This document shows, piece after piece, positions 11,508-22,001 of a stretch of DNA of 64,000 nucleotides. The stretch comes from an uncultured Tenacibaculum sp. (lineage in GTDB: Bacteria > Bacteroidota > Bacteroidia > Flavobacteriales > Flavobacteriaceae): NCBI RefSeq assembly GCF_947495995.1, contig NZ_CANMAX010000006.1:1-64000 (forward strand), read 5' to 3'. The stretch's first letter is position 1. Every line of letters begins with the position of its first letter. Below the pieces are notes generated by a model, which was given only the letters and a program-made list of their open reading frames with translations, was not told where the DNA came from and searched no databases. The position numbers and the translations under genes are program-made.

Positions 11508-14500
11508 TTACTCTTCTAATTTAACGTCTAACCCTAAACCTTTAAGTTCGTGCATTAATACGTTAAATGATTCTGGTAATCCAGGTTCTGGCATAGTTTC
11601 ACCTTTAACTATACTCTCGTAAGCTTTAGCTCTACCTAATACATCATCAGACTTCACTGTTAAGATCTCACGTAAGATACTTGATGCTCCATATGCTTCA
11701 AGAGCCCATACCTCCATCTCTCCAAAACGCTGACCTCCAAATTGTGCTTTACCACCTAAAGGCTGTTGTGTAATTAAAGAGTATGGTCCAATAGAACGAG
11801 CATGCATTTTATCTTCAATCATGTGTCCTAATTTGATCATATAAATTACTCCAACTGTTGCTGGTTGATCGAAACGTTGTCCAGTACCTCCATCATATAA
11901 ATATGTATGACCAAATCTTGGAATTCCAGCTTCGTCAGTTAATTTATTGATTTCATCTAGAGAAGCTCCATCAAAAATTGGTGTCGCATACTTCTGACCT
12001 AATTTTTGACCTGCCCAACCAAGAACAGTTTCATAAATCTGACCAATGTTCATACGAGATGGTACCCCTAATGGGTTTAATACGATATCTACAGGTGTTC
12101 CGTCTTCTAAGAAAGGCATATCTTCTTGACGAACAATACGTGCAACAATACCTTTGTTTCCGTGACGTCCTGCCATTTTATCTCCAACTTTTAATTTACG
12201 CTTTTTAGCAATGTAAATTTTAGCTAGTTTTAAAATTCCTGCTGGTAATTCGTCTCCTACAGAAATTGTAAATTTCTCACGACGTAAAACTCCTTGTAAA
12301 TCGTTAACCTTAATCTTATAGTTGTGGATTAATTCTACTACTAAAACATTAAGTTCTTTATCAGTTGTCCAAGTACCACTTAAGTGTGTGAAATCATCTA
12401 CAGAATTTAACATCTTCTGTGTAAATTTCTTTCCTTTAGGTAATACTTCTTCTCCTAAATCGTTAAATATACCTTGAGAAGTTTTTCCACTTATTAAATG
12501 GAATAACTTTTCTATTAAACGATCTTTTAAATCTTCGAACTTAGATACAAAAGATGCTTCTAAAGTAGCTACTGCTTCTTTATCTCTAGCTCTCTTGTTC
12601 TTATCTTTTACAGCTCTCTTAAATAATTTCTTATTAATTACTACTCCTTTTAAAGATGGAGAAGCTTTTAAAGATGCATCTTTTACATCTCCTGCTTTAT
12701 CACCGAAGATAGCTCTTAATAATTTTTCTTCTGGTGTTGGATCACTTTCTCCTTTTGGAGTAATTTTTCCAATTAAGATATCACCAGGTTTAACTTCAGC
12801 TCCAATACGAATCATTCCGTTTTCATCAAGGTCTTTTGTAGCCTCTTCTGAAACGTTAGGAATATCGTTAGTTAATTCTTCAGCTCCTAATTTAGTATCA
12901 CGAACATCTAAAGAATATTCATCGATATGAATAGAAGTAAAGATATCTTCACGAACAACTTTTTCAGAAATCACAATCGCATCCTCGAAATTATACCCTT
13001 TCCAAGGCATAAAGGCTACTTTCATGTTTCTACCTAAAGCTAATTCTCCTTGCTGAGTTGCATATCCTTCACAAAGAACTTGTCCTTCTTCAACTCTATC
13101 TCCTTTTCTTACGATAGGCTTTAAGTTGATATTAGTTCCTTGGTTTGTTTTTCTAAATTTAATTAAGTCATAAGACTTTTCGTCAGAATCAAAACTTACT
13201 AAACGCTCATCATCAGTTCTGTCGTACTTAATAGTTACTTTGTTAGCATCTACGTATTCAACAACTCCATTACCTTCTGCGTTAATTAAGATTCTAGAAT
13301 CTTTTGCTACCCTTCTTTCTAATCCAGTTCCTACGATTGGCGCATCAGGTCTTAATAATGGTACTGCCTGACGCATCATGTTAGATCCCATTAATGCACG
13401 GTTGGCATCATCATGCTCTAAGAATGGAATTAAAGATGCTGAAATAGAAGCGATTTGGTTTGGCGCAACATCCATGTAATTTACAACATCTGGAGTTACA
13501 ACTGGGAAATCACCTTCTTCTCTTGCAATAACCTTTTCTCTATCGATTTTACCTTCTTCAGTAACTTCAATATTAGATTGTGCAAACTTCATTCCTTCTT
13601 CCTCCTCAGCACTTAGGTAAATAGGCTCTTCGTTAAGAACTGTTCCTTCAGATACTTTCTTGTAAGGAGTTTCAATGAATCCCATTGGATTTACTTTAGC
13701 GTAAACTGATAAAGAAGAAATTAATCCAATGTTTGGTCCTTCTGGTGTTTCAATCGGACATAAACGACCATAGTGAGTATAGTGAACATCACGAACCTCG
13801 AAACCTGCTCTTTCTCTGGATAAACCTCCAGGTCCTAATGCAGATAAACGACGTTTATGTGTAATTTCAGCTAATGGATTTGTTTGATCCATAAACTGAG
13901 ATAACTGATTTGTTCCGAAGAAAGAATTAATTACAGAAGATAATGTTTTCGCATTAATTAAGTCAATTGGAGTAAACACCTCGTTATCACGCACATTCAT
14001 TCTTTCACGAATTGTACGAGCCATACGAGCTAAACCTACACCAAACTGACCTGCTAGCTGCTCACCTACTGTACGTACACGACGGTTAGATAAGTGATCA
14101 ATATCATCTACTTCTGCTTTTGAGTTAATTAACTCAATTAAGTACTTAACAATAGTAATGATATCATTCTTTGTTAATACTTTTTGATCTATATCTTCAT
14201 TTAACTGAAGTTTTGTGTTCATTCTAAAACGACCAACTTCACCTAAGTTATATCTTTGCTCTGAGAAAAATAATTTATCAATAATACCTCTTGCAGTTTC
14301 CTCATCTGGCGGTTCTGCATTACGTAATTGACGATAAATATGTTCTACTGCTTCTTTTTCAGAGTTTGTTGGATCTTTTTGAAGTGTATTATGAATAATA
14401 GCATAATCTGCCATATCATTATCTTCCTTGTGCAATAAAATTGTTTTTGCACCAGCTTCAATGATTTCATCAACGTGCTCTTTTTCTAAAATAGTGTCTC

Positions 14501-15317
14501 GATCAAAAATAATCTCGTTACGCTCAATAGAAACTACCTCACCAGTATCTTCATCTACGAAATCCTCGTGCCAAGTTTTTAATACCCTAGCAGCAAGTTT
14601 TCTTCCTAATACTTTTTTTAATCCAGCTTTAGAAACTTTTATTTCTTCTGCTAAATCAAAAATCTCTAAGATATCTTTATCTCTTTCGTAACCAATTGCT
14701 CTAAATAATGTTGTTACAGGTAACTTTTTCTTTCTATCGATATAAGCATACATTACCTGATTAATATCCGTAGCAAATTCAATCCAAGAACCTTTAAAAG
14801 GAATTACCCTAGCTGAATATAATTTTGTTCCATTAGCGTGGAAAGACTGACCGAAGAATACTCCAGGAGAACGGTGTAACTGTGATACTACAACTCTCTC
14901 TGCTCCATTAATAATAAATGTTCCTGAACCGCTCATGTAAGGAATAGTTCCTAAGTACACATCTTGAACAATGGTTTCAAAATCTTCATGTTCAGGGTCT
15001 GTACAGTATAACTTTAACCTTGCTTTAAGAGGTACACTATATGTTAAACCTCTCTCGATACATTCTTGAATACTGTATCTTGGTGGATCAACAAAATAAT
15101 CTAAAAATTCTAAAACGAATTGATTTCTTGTATCTGTAATTGGGAAGTTATCCATGAAGGTTTTATATAAACCTTCTTCTCCTCGTTCTTCAGCTTTTGT
15201 TTGTAATTGGAAAAAATCTTGGAAAGATTTAATTTGAATATCCAAAAAGTCTGGATAATCTGCCCCAATTCGTGAAGATGCGAAGTTGATTCTTTCAGTA
15301 GTTTTTGTCGTTGCCAA
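11508..15317 (-). CDS. rpoB: RNA polymerase beta subunit
   Basis: The 1269-residue beta subunit forms the catalytic core with rpoC. The rifampicin-binding region is recognisable ([17 protein letters not shown], then [13 protein letters not shown]), as is the C-terminal block with [32 protein letters not shown] (in part). The residues usually changed in rifampicin resistance look wild type. The gene is separated from rplL by 221 bp that contain two stem-loops. Confidence 0.98.
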   Translation of the reverse strand: MATTKTTERINFASSRIGADYPDFLDIQIKSFQDFFQLQTKAEERGEEGLYKTFMDNFPITDTRNQFVLEFLDYFVDPPRYSIQECIERGLTYSVPLKARLKLYCTDPEHEDFETIVQDVYLGTIPYMSGSGTFIINGAERVVVSQLHRSPGVFFGQSFHANGTKLYSARVIPFKGSWIEFATDINQVMYAYIDRKKKLPVTTLFRAIGYERDKDILEIFDLAEEIKVSKAGLKKVLGRKLAARVLKTWHEDFVDEDTGEVVSIERNEIIFDRDTILEKEHVDEIIEAGAKTILLHKEDNDMADYAIIHNTLQKDPTNSEKEAVEHIYRQLRNAEPPDEETARGIIDKLFFSEQRYNLGEVGRFRMNTKLQLNEDIDQKVLTKNDIITIVKYLIELINSKAEVDDIDHLSNRRVRTVGEQLAGQFGVGLARMARTIRERMNVRDNEVFTPIDLINAKTLSSVINSFFGTNQLSQFMDQTNPLAEITHKRRLSALGPGGLSRERAGFEVRDVHYTHYGRLCPIETPEGPNIGLISSLSVYAKVNPMGFIETPYKKVSEGTVLNEEPIYLSAEEEEGMKFAQSNIEVTEEGKIDREKVIAREEGDFPVVTPDVVNYMDVAPNQIASISASLIPFLEHDDANRALMGSNMMRQAVPLLRPDAPIVGTGLERRVAKDSRILINAEGNGVVEYVDANKVTIKYDRTDDERLVSFDSDEKSYDLIKFRKTNQGTNINLKPIVRKGDRVEEGQVLCEGYATQQGELALGRNMKVAFMPWKGYNFEDAIVISEKVVREDIFTSIHIDEYSLDVRDTKLGAEELTNDIPNVSEEATKDLDENGMIRIGAEVKPGDILIGKITPKGESDPTPEEKLLRAIFGDKAGDVKDASLKASPSLKGVVINKKLFKRAVKDKNKRARDKEAVATLEASFVSKFEDLKDRLIEKLFHLISGKTSQGIFNDLGEEVLPKGKKFTQKMLNSVDDFTHLSGTWTTDKELNVLVVELIHNYKIKVNDLQGVLRREKFTISVGDELPAGILKLAKIYIAKKRKLKVGDKMAGRHGNKGIVARIVRQEDMPFLEDGTPVDIVLNPLGVPSRMNIGQIYETVLGWAGQKLGQKYATPIFDGASLDEINKLTDEAGIPRFGHTYLYDGGTGQRFDQPATVGVIYMIKLGHMIEDKMHARSIGPYSLITQQPLGGKAQFGGQRFGEMEVWALEAYGASSILREILTVKSDDVLGRAKAYESIVKGETMPEPGLPESFNVLMHELKGLGLDVKLEE

Positions 15318-15464
15318 AAGAGTAACTATTTTTGAATTAAAAATATCTTATTAAACTAATAAAGTTTTTTTCTAAAATTTACAGTAGGTAATAAAATTAA
15401 GACCTATTACTGCAAAACACAAATAATTAGCTTGTGATTTTAAGAACAAATATATACACAAAAT

Positions 15465-15530
15465 GGTTTAGGCCTAGAACAATTGTTCCAGAACCTAAAC
15501 CTGTATTTTGTTATCCCACTTTATTGTGGG
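15465..15530 (-). promoter_or_regulatory. Two stem-loops in the rplL-rpoB gap
   Basis: On the minus strand, transcription leaving rplL first meets a small hairpin (CCCAC at 15515-15519 pairs with GTGGG at 15526-15530). It then meets a large one whose outer arms are 15465-15472 and 15494-15501, with an inner palindrome at 15477-15488. Only a short ATTTTGTG follows, so it is a weak terminator at best. In E. coli the rplL-rpoB gap holds a partial terminator and an RNase III site that reduce rpoBC expression; a similar job here is inference. Confidence 0.6.
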
Positions 15531-15538
15531 GAGTAAGC

Positions 15539-15913
15539 TTACTTTAACTCTACTTCAGCTCCTGCCTCTTCTAAAGACTTCTTAAGACCTTCAGCCTCAT
15601 CTTTAGATACTCCTTCTTTTACTGGAGCTGGTGCGCTATCAACGATTCCTTTAGCTTCTTTTAATCCTAAACCAGTTAATTCCTTAACTAATTTTACTAC
15701 TGCTAATTTAGAACCTCCTGCTGCTTTTAAGATTACGTCAAACTCAGTCTTCTCTTCTCCTGCATCAGCTCCAGGTCCTGCTGGTCCTGCTACTGCTACT
15801 GCTGCTGCTGCTGGCTCAATACCGTACTCCTCTTTTAAAATATCTGCTAATTCATTAACTTCTTTTACTGTTAAGTTAACTAATTGTTCTGCGAATTCTT
15901 TTAAATCTGCCAT
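15539..15913 (-). CDS. rplL: Ribosomal protein bL12 (L7/L12)
   Basis: The 124-residue stalk protein has the dimerising N-terminal domain, an Ala/Gly-rich hinge (about residues 35-55) and the conserved factor-binding C-terminal domain ([21 protein letters not shown], in part). It lies 45 bp downstream of rplJ, with which it forms the ribosomal stalk. Confidence 0.98.
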   Translation of the reverse strand: MADLKEFAEQLVNLTVKEVNELADILKEEYGIEPAAAAVAVAGPAGPGADAGEEKTEFDVILKAAGGSKLAVVKLVKELTGLGLKEAKGIVDSAPAPVKEGVSKDEAEGLKKSLEEAGAEVELK

Positions 15914-15958
15914 TTTAATTGTTTTAATTTTTTATTATTAGTTTATTAGTGCGCGTAT

Positions 15959-16477
15959 TTATTTTTCTGATAACGTCTTTAAGATACCAGATAATTTACT
16001 ACCTCCTGATTGTAATGCTGAAACAACATTCTTAGCTGGAGATTGTAATAATGTGATAATATCACCGATAAGTTCTTCACGAGATTTGATGTTTACAAGA
16101 GCATCTAATTGATCGTCTCCAATATAAACAGCTTCCTCAACAAAAGCTCCTTTTAACAAAGGTCTTTCTTTTGATTTCTTTCTGAACTCTTTAATTACTT
16201 TTGCAGGTGCATTTGCAGCTTCTGCAATCATCATTGAAGTGTTACCACTTAATACAGTAGGTAATTCTCCAAAATCTTTATCTGAAGCTTCCATTGCTTT
16301 TTCTAACAATGTATTCTTCACAACAGCCAATTTAACGTTAGCTTTAAAACAAGCTCTACGTAAGTTAGATGTAGTAATAGCATCTAAACCAGAAATATCT
16401 GCTAAATAGATTGTATTAGTATCTGCTAATTGTGCTGTTAAATCTTGTATTACTTGTGATTTTTCCTCTCTAGTCAT
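15959..16477 (-). CDS. rplJ: Ribosomal protein uL10
   Basis: The 172-residue protein anchors bL12 dimers to the large subunit. The N-terminal globular domain (LRRACFKANVKLAVVKNTL) and the C-terminal helix that binds bL12 are present. It starts 21 bp after the rplA stop, so the two are read together. Confidence 0.98.
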   Translation of the reverse strand: MTREEKSQVIQDLTAQLADTNTIYLADISGLDAITTSNLRRACFKANVKLAVVKNTLLEKAMEASDKDFGELPTVLSGNTSMMIAEAANAPAKVIKEFRKKSKERPLLKGAFVEEAVYIGDDQLDALVNIKSREELIGDIITLLQSPAKNVVSALQSGGSKLSGILKTLSEK

Positions 16478-16498
16478 GATATATAGATTTTAACCGCC

Positions 16499-17191
16499 TT
16501 ATGAAACAGATTTCACATCTACAGGAACACTAGGACTCATAGTTGAAGACATAAAGATACTCTTTATATAAGTTCCTTTTGCTGCTGTTGGCTTTAATTT
16601 AATAAGTGTTTGAAGTAATTCATTTGCATTTTCAGCTATTTTAACAGCATCAAACGATGATTTACCTATAGCAGCATGAACGATACCAGTTTTATCAACT
16701 TTAAAGTCAATTTTACCAGCTTTCACTTCTTTTACTGCTTTTGCAACATCCATAGTTACAGTACCTGTTTTAGGGTTTGGCATTAAACCTCTAGGACCTA
16801 AAATACGACCTAAAGGACCTAATTTACCCATAACGCTAGGCATAGTGATGATAACATCTACATCTGTCCAACCTCCTTTAATTTTTTGAAGGTATTCATC
16901 TAATCCAACATAATCTGCACCAGCTGCTTGAGCTTCTGCTTCTTTATCTGGAGTAACTAATGCTAAAACTTTTACATCTTTACCTGTTCCGTGTGGTAAT
17001 GTTACAACTCCACGAACCATTTGATTAGCTTTACGAGGATCTACTCCTAAACGTACTGCTAAATCAACAGATGCATCAAATTTTACATTTGTGATTTCTT
17101 TAATTAACGCTGATGCTTCACTTAAGTCATAAACTTTAGAGTTGTCAATCTTAGCACGAGCTTCCTTTTGCTTTCTTGTTAATCTTGCCAT
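16499..17191 (-). CDS. rplA: Ribosomal protein uL1
   Basis: The 230-residue protein has the two-domain L1 fold with [20 protein letters not shown] near the middle. It forms the mobile L1 stalk that helps release deacylated tRNA. It follows rplK by 17 bp in the rplK-rplA pair, which is commonly autoregulated by L1. Confidence 0.98.
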   Translation of the reverse strand: MARLTRKQKEARAKIDNSKVYDLSEASALIKEITNVKFDASVDLAVRLGVDPRKANQMVRGVVTLPHGTGKDVKVLALVTPDKEAEAQAAGADYVGLDEYLQKIKGGWTDVDVIITMPSVMGKLGPLGRILGPRGLMPNPKTGTVTMDVAKAVKEVKAGKIDFKVDKTGIVHAAIGKSSFDAVKIAENANELLQTLIKLKPTAAKGTYIKSIFMSSTMSPSVPVDVKSVS

Positions 17192-17208
17192 TATAATTCT
17201 CTTTTAGT

Positions 17209-17646
17209 TTAAGCAGGTGCATCACCTGTTACTGTTAATCCCATAGAGCGAGCTGTTCCTGCGATCATTCTCATTGCTGATTCAACTTCAAAAGCATTTA
17301 AATCTGCCATCTTGTCTTCTGCAATAGTTCTTACTTGATCCCAAGTAACGCTTGCTACTTTTTTTCTATTAGGCTCTCCTGAACCTTTCTTAATTTTGGC
17401 CGCTTCTAATAATTGTACTGCAGCTGGTGGAGTTTTAACAACAAATTCGAATGATTTATCAGTATATACTGTAATCACTACTGGTAATACTTTACCTTGC
17501 TTGTCCTGTGTACGAGCATTAAACTGCTTACAGAACTCCATGATGTTAACTCCGGCAGCACCTAAAGCGGGTCCAACTGGTGGCGACGGATTCGCAGCAC
17601 CTCCCCTAACTTGTAGTTTAACTAGTTTACTTACTTCTTTTGCCAT
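17209..17646 (-). CDS. rplK: Ribosomal protein uL11
   Basis: The 145-residue protein starts with [20 protein letters not shown] and contains [17 protein letters not shown], both diagnostic for L11, which binds the GTPase-associated region of 23S rRNA. It opens the rplKAJL block 68 bp after nusG. Confidence 0.98.
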   Translation of the reverse strand: MAKEVSKLVKLQVRGGAANPSPPVGPALGAAGVNIMEFCKQFNARTQDKQGKVLPVVITVYTDKSFEFVVKTPPAAVQLLEAAKIKKGSGEPNRKKVASVTWDQVRTIAEDKMADLNAFEVESAMRMIAGTARSMGLTVTGDAPA

Positions 17647-17714
17647 TGTTTAAGATTTAGTGATGTATTAATTTATGGAAGCTAATACACCTTTAAAATA
17701 TATATGTGTAACAG

Positions 17715-18263
17715 TTATATTTTCTCTACTTGCATGTAGCTTAATTCTAATGGAGTTTTTCTTCCGAAAATCTTAACCATTACTTCAAGCTTACGCTTCT
17801 CTTCGTTTACTTTCTCAACTATTCCGTCGAATCCATTAAAAGGACCATCTACAACCTTAACAGTTTCACCTACAACGTAAGGAATAGCTACATTTTCTTC
17901 ATTAACAGAAAGCTCATCTACTTTACCTAGCATTCTGTTAACTTCAGATTTTCTCATTGGTACAGGATCACCACCTTTTGTTTCACCTAAAAAACCAATT
18001 ACACCTGTAACTGATTTTATTACGTGAGGCACCTCACCAGCTAAATTAGCTTCTACCATAATGTAACCTGGAAAATAAACTCTCTCTCTATTTATTTTTT
18101 TTCCGTTTCTGATTTGAACAACTTTTTCAGTCGGAACTATAACTTGACTTACATAATCAGACAAACCGTGTCTAGCGATCTCGGTTTCGATGTAAGACTT
18201 GACTTTATTCTCCTGTCCACCTATCGCTCTCACGACATACCATTTCATTACTGAATCAGCCAT
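17715..18263 (-). CDS. nusG: Transcription elongation/antitermination factor NusG
   Basis: The 182-residue protein has the NGN domain (WYVVRAIGGQENKVKSYIE, then VYFPGYIMVEA) and a C-terminal KOW domain (VGETVKVVDGPFNGFDGIVE). It binds RNA polymerase and couples it to the ribosome or Rho. It begins 2 bp after the secE stop. Confidence 0.97.
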   Translation of the reverse strand: MADSVMKWYVVRAIGGQENKVKSYIETEIARHGLSDYVSQVIVPTEKVVQIRNGKKINRERVYFPGYIMVEANLAGEVPHVIKSVTGVIGFLGETKGGDPVPMRKSEVNRMLGKVDELSVNEENVAIPYVVGETVKVVDGPFNGFDGIVEKVNEEKRKLEVMVKIFGRKTPLELSYMQVEKI

Positions 18264-18265
18264 TA

Positions 18266-18460
18266 TTAAAATAAATTAAAGAATTTATCTAAACTAGATT
18301 GAAAAACTTTATCAATAAAAGCAACAGCTAAAGCAAATACGATAGTAAAAACTGCTACTACTACTGTAGACTTTTGGGCTTCTTCTCTAGAAATCCATGT
18401 CATGTTAGTACTTAATTCTTCAAAAGAATCTTTAATGTATTGTATAAAGTTGTTCATCAC
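18266..18460 (-). CDS. secE: Preprotein translocase subunit SecE
   Basis: A 64-residue single-span protein with the cytosolic amphipathic part (MTWISREEAQKSTVVV) followed by one membrane helix (about residues 33-52). It belongs to the SecYEG channel. The short form is normal outside Gammaproteobacteria. It lies directly before nusG and after tRNA-Trp. Confidence 0.95.
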   Translation of the reverse strand: MMNNFIQYIKDSFEELSTNMTWISREEAQKSTVVVAVFTIVFALAVAFIDKVFQSSLDKFFNLF

Positions 18461-18472
18461 TTATAAAATTTG

Positions 18473-18545
18473 CACGGGTTGAGAGGCTCGAACTCCCGAC
18501 ACCTGGTTTTGGAGACCAGTGCTCTACCAACTGAGCTAAACCCGT
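18473..18545 (-). tRNA. tRNA-Trp (CCA)
   Basis: A 73-nt cloverleaf with acceptor ACGGGTT/AACCCGT, anticodon loop CTCCAAA and T loop TTCGAGC. The 3' CCA is not encoded. It lies between tuf and secE. Confidence 0.97.
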
Positions 18546-18549
18546 ATTA

Positions 18550-18573
18550 TAAAGACGTCCCGGCTGGGACGCC
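18550..18573 (-). terminator. Terminator after tuf
   Basis: A GC-rich hairpin (arms 18566-18573 and 18554-18561, loop of four) followed by CTTTATAAT on the minus strand. It sits between the tuf stop and tRNA-Trp, so it may end the tRNA-tuf transcript or only weaken read-through. Confidence 0.7.
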
Positions 18574-18598
18574 TCTAGTGTTTATTTACTAATTCTAA

Positions 18599-19786
18599 TT
18601 AGTCTAAAATTTCAGTTACCTGACCAGCACCTACTGTTCTACCTCCTTCACGGATTGCGAACTGTAAACCGATGTTTAATGCGATTGGTTGGATTAAATC
18701 AACTGTAATAGTTAAGTTATCACCAGGCATTACCATTTCTACTCCATCAGGTAAGTTAATATTACCAGTTACGTCAGTTGTACGTACGTAGAATTGTGGA
18801 CGGTAGTTATTATGGAAAGGAGTGTGACGACCACCTTCTTCTTTCTTTAAGATATAAACCTCAGCTTTAAATTTAGCGTGTGGAGTTACTGATCCAGGCT
18901 TAGTAATTACCATACCTCTTTTGATATCAGTTTTATCAATACCTCTTAATAAGATACCAGCGTTATCTCCAGCCTCACCTCTATCTAAGATTTGACGGAA
19001 CATTTCAATACCAGTTACAGTAGAAGTTAACTTCTCAGAACCCATACCGATAATCTCTACAGCATCTCCAGAGTTGATGATACCAGTCTCGATACGACCA
19101 GTAGCAACAGTACCACGACCTGTAATTGAGAATACATCTTCAATTGGCATTAAGAAATCTTTCTCAGTATCTCTTGGTGGCTCTTCAATCCAAGTATCAA
19201 CAGCTTCCATTAATTCTAATACTGTATCAACCCACTTTTGCTCTCCATTTAAAGCTCCTAAAGCAGAACCTTGGATTACAGGACTATTATCTCCATCATA
19301 CTCGTAGAAAGATAATAATTCTCTAACTTCCATTTCAACTAGCTCTAATAACTCCTCATCATCAACCATATCAACTTTGTTTAAGAAAACAACGATACGT
19401 GGAATACCTACCTGACGACCTAATAAGATGTGCTCACGAGTTTGTGGCATTGGCCCATCTGTAGCAGCAACTACTAAAATAGCTCCATCCATTTGTGCAG
19501 CACCAGTTACCATGTTCTTTACATAATCGGCGTGACCTGGACAGTCAACGTGTGCGTAGTGACGGTTTGCCGTAGCATACTCTACGTGAGAAGAGTTAAT
19601 TGTAATACCTCTTTCTTTCTCCTCAGGAGCGTTATCGATTTGATCGAATGCTCTCTGCTCAGAGAATCCTGCATCTGCTAATACTTTTGTGATAGCAGCA
19701 GTTAATGTAGTTTTACCGTGATCTACGTGACCGATAGTTCCAACATTTAAGTGTGGCTTCGAACGATCGTAAGTTGCTTTTGCCAT
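18599..19786 (-). CDS. tuf: Elongation factor Tu
   Basis: The 395-residue GTPase shows G1 GHVDHGKT (residues 19-26), [12 protein letters not shown] and the C-terminal domains. It delivers aminoacyl-tRNA to the ribosome. It is preceded by a four-tRNA cluster in the same order as the E. coli tufB operon and followed by a terminator hairpin. Confidence 0.98.
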   Translation of the reverse strand: MAKATYDRSKPHLNVGTIGHVDHGKTTLTAAITKVLADAGFSEQRAFDQIDNAPEEKERGITINSSHVEYATANRHYAHVDCPGHADYVKNMVTGAAQMDGAILVVAATDGPMPQTREHILLGRQVGIPRIVVFLNKVDMVDDEELLELVEMEVRELLSFYEYDGDNSPVIQGSALGALNGEQKWVDTVLELMEAVDTWIEEPPRDTEKDFLMPIEDVFSITGRGTVATGRIETGIINSGDAVEIIGMGSEKLTSTVTGIEMFRQILDRGEAGDNAGILLRGIDKTDIKRGMVITKPGSVTPHAKFKAEVYILKKEEGGRHTPFHNNYRPQFYVRTTDVTGNINLPDGVEMVMPGDNLTITVDLIQPIALNIGLQFAIREGGRTVGAGQVTEILD

Positions 19787-19848
19787 GATTATTAATTTTA
19801 ATTCTTAGTTAAATATATTTAGTGTTATCGTAAACTCTATTTTATTCG

Positions 19849-19921
19849 AGCCAATGACGGGACTTGAACCCGTGACCTCATCCCTACCAAGGATGCGCTC
19901 TACCAGCTGAGCTACACCGGC
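19849..19921 (-). tRNA. tRNA-Thr (GGT)
   Basis: 73 nt, acceptor GCCGGTG/CATTGGC with two G-U pairs, anticodon loop TTGGTAG. Last of four tRNA genes before tuf. Confidence 0.95.
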
Positions 19922-19990
19922 GTCACATTTACAGCTTTACTTTAATTTATACTCTATTACTAAAAATTAAAAACCGTAAATGATTTTTTG

Positions 19991-20063
19991 AGCGGGAGAC
20001 CGGGTTCGAACCGGCGACATTCAGCTTGGAAGGCTGACGCTCTACCAACTGAGCTACTCCCGC
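19991..20063 (-). tRNA. tRNA-Gly (TCC)
   Basis: 73 nt, acceptor GCGGGAG/CTCCCGC, anticodon loop CTTCCAA. Third in the tRNA cluster. Confidence 0.96.
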
Positions 20064-20083
20064 AATATTGCATTAAGATTTTG

Positions 20084-20166
20084 TGGGGAGAGCAGGATTC
20101 GAACCTGCGAAGTCGAAAGACAACGGAGTTACAGTCCGTCCCATTTGGCCGCTCTGGAATCTCCCC
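20084..20166 (-). tRNA. tRNA-Tyr (GTA)
   Basis: 83 nt with the long variable arm expected of a class II tRNA, acceptor GGGGAGA/TCTCCCC, anticodon loop CTGTAAC. Confidence 0.97.
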
Positions 20167-20208
20167 TAGAAATCTTGATAATATTTTAATGAACTTTTGT
20201 TTTCTTAG

Positions 20209-20282
20209 AGCCGATAGAGGGACTCGAACCCACGACCTGCTGATTACAAATCAGCTGCTCTAGCCAGCTGAGCTATATCGGC
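20209..20282 (-). tRNA. tRNA-Thr (TGT)
   Basis: 74 nt, acceptor GCCGATA/TATCGGC, anticodon loop TTTGTAA. First gene of the Thr-Tyr-Gly-Thr-tuf cluster. Confidence 0.96.
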
Positions 20283-20290
20283 TTATTGTT

Positions 20291-20322
20291 ATAAAAAAAC
20301 AATCCGTTATTTCTAACGGACT
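20291..20322 (-). terminator. Terminator after hpf
   Basis: A hairpin (arms 20314-20320 and 20303-20309, loop of four) followed by GTTTTTTT on the minus strand separates hpf from the tRNA cluster. Confidence 0.85.
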
Positions 20323-20379
20323 GCAAATTTAAAAAGTAATTTTGAATATATAAAACTTTTTGCATCTTTTTTATAAACT

Positions 20380-20688
20380 TTATAAAACTAAAGATACTCT
20401 TTTCTTCTCTTTTGACTTCTTTAATTGTCTCTTTAACGACTCAACGCCAAGACTTACGCCCTCTTCAAAGGTCTTGTTCATTTTTTTTACAATTAATTCA
20501 TTTCCGGGGATATTTATTTTAATCTCTGTAAATTTATTTTCTTTATCACTTGTTTTTTGAACTTTCAAGAAAACTTCCGCATCAACTATCTTGTCGTGAA
20601 ACTTATCTAAACCTCCTACTTTCTTTTGAATGAAATTAACTAAATCTCCATCTACTTTAAAATTTACGGATTGCGTGAATACCTTCAT
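20380..20688 (-). CDS. hpf: Ribosome hibernation promoting factor, short form
   Basis: A 102-residue RaiA/HPF-family protein with the beta-alpha-beta-beta-beta-alpha pattern and a basic tail (KRQLKKSKEKKR). It binds the decoding centre of the 30S subunit during starvation. It lacks the long-form dimerisation domain. It starts 5 bp after the recombinase stop, so the two are co-transcribed. Confidence 0.9.
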   Translation of the reverse strand: MKVFTQSVNFKVDGDLVNFIQKKVGGLDKFHDKIVDAEVFLKVQKTSDKENKFTEIKINIPGNELIVKKMNKTFEEGVSLGVESLKRQLKKSKEKKRVSLVL

Positions 20689-20693
20689 AATCT

Positions 20694-21581
20694 TCAGTCT
20701 TTTTTTTTGCTCCTAGGATGAGCTTTGTTAAACACTTGTTTTAATTGCTCCAAGTTATTGTGAGTGTAAACTTGGGTTGAGGCTAAACTAGAATGTCCTA
20801 GTAATTCTTTAACCGAATTTAGATCCGCACCTTGATTGAGTAATTGTGTGGCAAAAGTATGCCTAAGGATGTGCGGACTCTTTTTTGTCTTCGTCGAGAC
20901 CTTACTAAAGTAACGATTTATTACTCGATAAACAAGTGTTTCATAAATTTTATTTCCTTTTTCGGTAATCAGTAAGTGTTCAGTATTTGTATTTATTTCT
21001 CTCTTTTCAGCAAGGTATTTTTCTAATGTTTCAATCACCGTTGGTATTAATGGAACTATCCGTTCTTTATTTCTTTTACCTAACACTTTAATTGTCTTAC
21101 TACTTAGACTAACATCTGATCGTTTAATATTAATCAACTCTATTCTTCTCATTCCTGTCGAATAAAATAACTCTACTATGAGTTTATCTCTCAACGAAAC
21201 AAAATCATCTTCATTAAATTCTACAAATACATTTTCCATTTCTTTAATTGAAAATGGTATTTCTTGCTTTTTTTGAGTTTTTAATGCCTTGTGTTTAGCC
21301 AAAGGATTAACTTCAATCTCTTCTATTTTCTGTAGAAACTTATAAAAAGTCTTTAAACTACTAACCTTTCTATTGATAGTTCTATTTGTAACACCTTGAT
21401 CAACCAAACTAACAATCCAATTTCTAATTTGATTGTAATGAACATTCTCTAAACTCTCTTGATCAAATTCAACAACACAGAAATCTTTAAATGCGATTAA
21501 ATCTGTTTTATAAGCTAACACAGTATGTGAAGAATATTTTTTCTCTAAAGACAAATACTCTAAAAAAGCATCAATAAACAT
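20694..21581 (-). CDS. Tyrosine recombinase, XerC-like
   Basis: The 295-residue protein has an N-terminal SAM-like DNA-binding domain and the catalytic domain with R145 (TGMRR), K169, H237-xx-R240 (HILRH), H263 (LLGHSS) and Y272. All catalytic residues are present. The conserved setting between rpsU and hpf in Flavobacteriia argues for a chromosomal XerC role in resolving chromosome dimers rather than a mobile integrase. Which partner it uses is not visible here. Confidence 0.85.
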   Translation of the reverse strand: MFIDAFLEYLSLEKKYSSHTVLAYKTDLIAFKDFCVVEFDQESLENVHYNQIRNWIVSLVDQGVTNRTINRKVSSLKTFYKFLQKIEEIEVNPLAKHKALKTQKKQEIPFSIKEMENVFVEFNEDDFVSLRDKLIVELFYSTGMRRIELINIKRSDVSLSSKTIKVLGKRNKERIVPLIPTVIETLEKYLAEKREINTNTEHLLITEKGNKIYETLVYRVINRYFSKVSTKTKKSPHILRHTFATQLLNQGADLNSVKELLGHSSLASTQVYTHNNLEQLKQVFNKAHPRSKKKD

Positions 21582-21610
21582 AAGTTATGCGTAGTATTAA
21601 TAAGCTAAAA

Positions 21611-21640
21611 ATAAAAAAACCTGTACAAAATGCACAGGTT
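21611..21640 (-). terminator. Terminator after rpsU
   Basis: A hairpin with arms 21634-21640 and 21618-21624 is followed by TTTTTAT on the minus strand. It separates rpsU from the recombinase gene. Confidence 0.85.
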
Positions 21641-21664
21641 TTAATCTTATAATTAGAAATTGGT

Positions 21665-21862
21665 TTAACCAACTTCTTCTTGTGTTCTTAATCTTTGGAT
21701 GTAAGAAGCTTTAATCATTTGAGCTCTTTTCGCTACAGATGGCTTTGTATACTGCTTTCTAGCACGTAAGTTTCTCATAGTTTTCGTACGATCGAATTTA
21801 CGCTTGTAACGTTTTAAAGCTCTATCGATATTCTCACCTTCTTTTACTGGAATAATTAACAT
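21665..21862 (-). CDS. rpsU: Ribosomal protein bS21
   Basis: The 65-residue basic protein carries the S21 pattern (KRYKRKFDRTKTMRNLRARKQY in part). It sits near the 3' end of 16S rRNA in the small subunit. Its start codon is preceded by an unusually strong Shine-Dalgarno sequence, noted separately. A terminator follows, so it can be a single-gene transcript. Confidence 0.97.
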   Translation of the reverse strand: MLIIPVKEGENIDRALKRYKRKFDRTKTMRNLRARKQYTKPSVAKRAQMIKASYIQRLRTQEEVG

Positions 21863-21870
21863 GGTTTTGC

Positions 21871-21877
21871 ACCTCCT
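21871..21877 (-). promoter_or_regulatory. Strong Shine-Dalgarno of rpsU
   Basis: The minus strand reads GAGAGGAGGT ending 8 nt before the rpsU ATG. No other gene in the window that I examined shows a comparable sequence. In Flavobacterium the anti-Shine-Dalgarno end is held by bS21 with bS18 and bS6, and rpsU is a known exception with a strong SD, so autoregulation through free anti-SD is likely. Confidence 0.9.
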
Positions 21878-22001
21878 CTCATACGTATCTTTTATATTTT
21901 TAACTTAAAATCAGAAACTTAACTGATTTTAAAGATTGTAATCTTATTTTTTCGGACTGCAAAGATACATATTAAATCATATATTCCAACTAATCAATAA
22001 T

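Noticed and set aside
12595..12930. Plus-strand frames antisense to rpoB and rpoC
   Set aside because: Shadows of highly conserved genes; no family resemblance, signal or promoter.
19988..20263. Plus-strand frame of 91 codons across the tRNA cluster
   Set aside because: Runs through three tRNA genes on the other strand; known artefact of tRNA antisense translation.
20694..21581. Mobile-element integrase reading of the tyrosine recombinase
   Set aside because: No attachment repeats or phage genes around; it sits in a conserved core block between rpsU and hpf.
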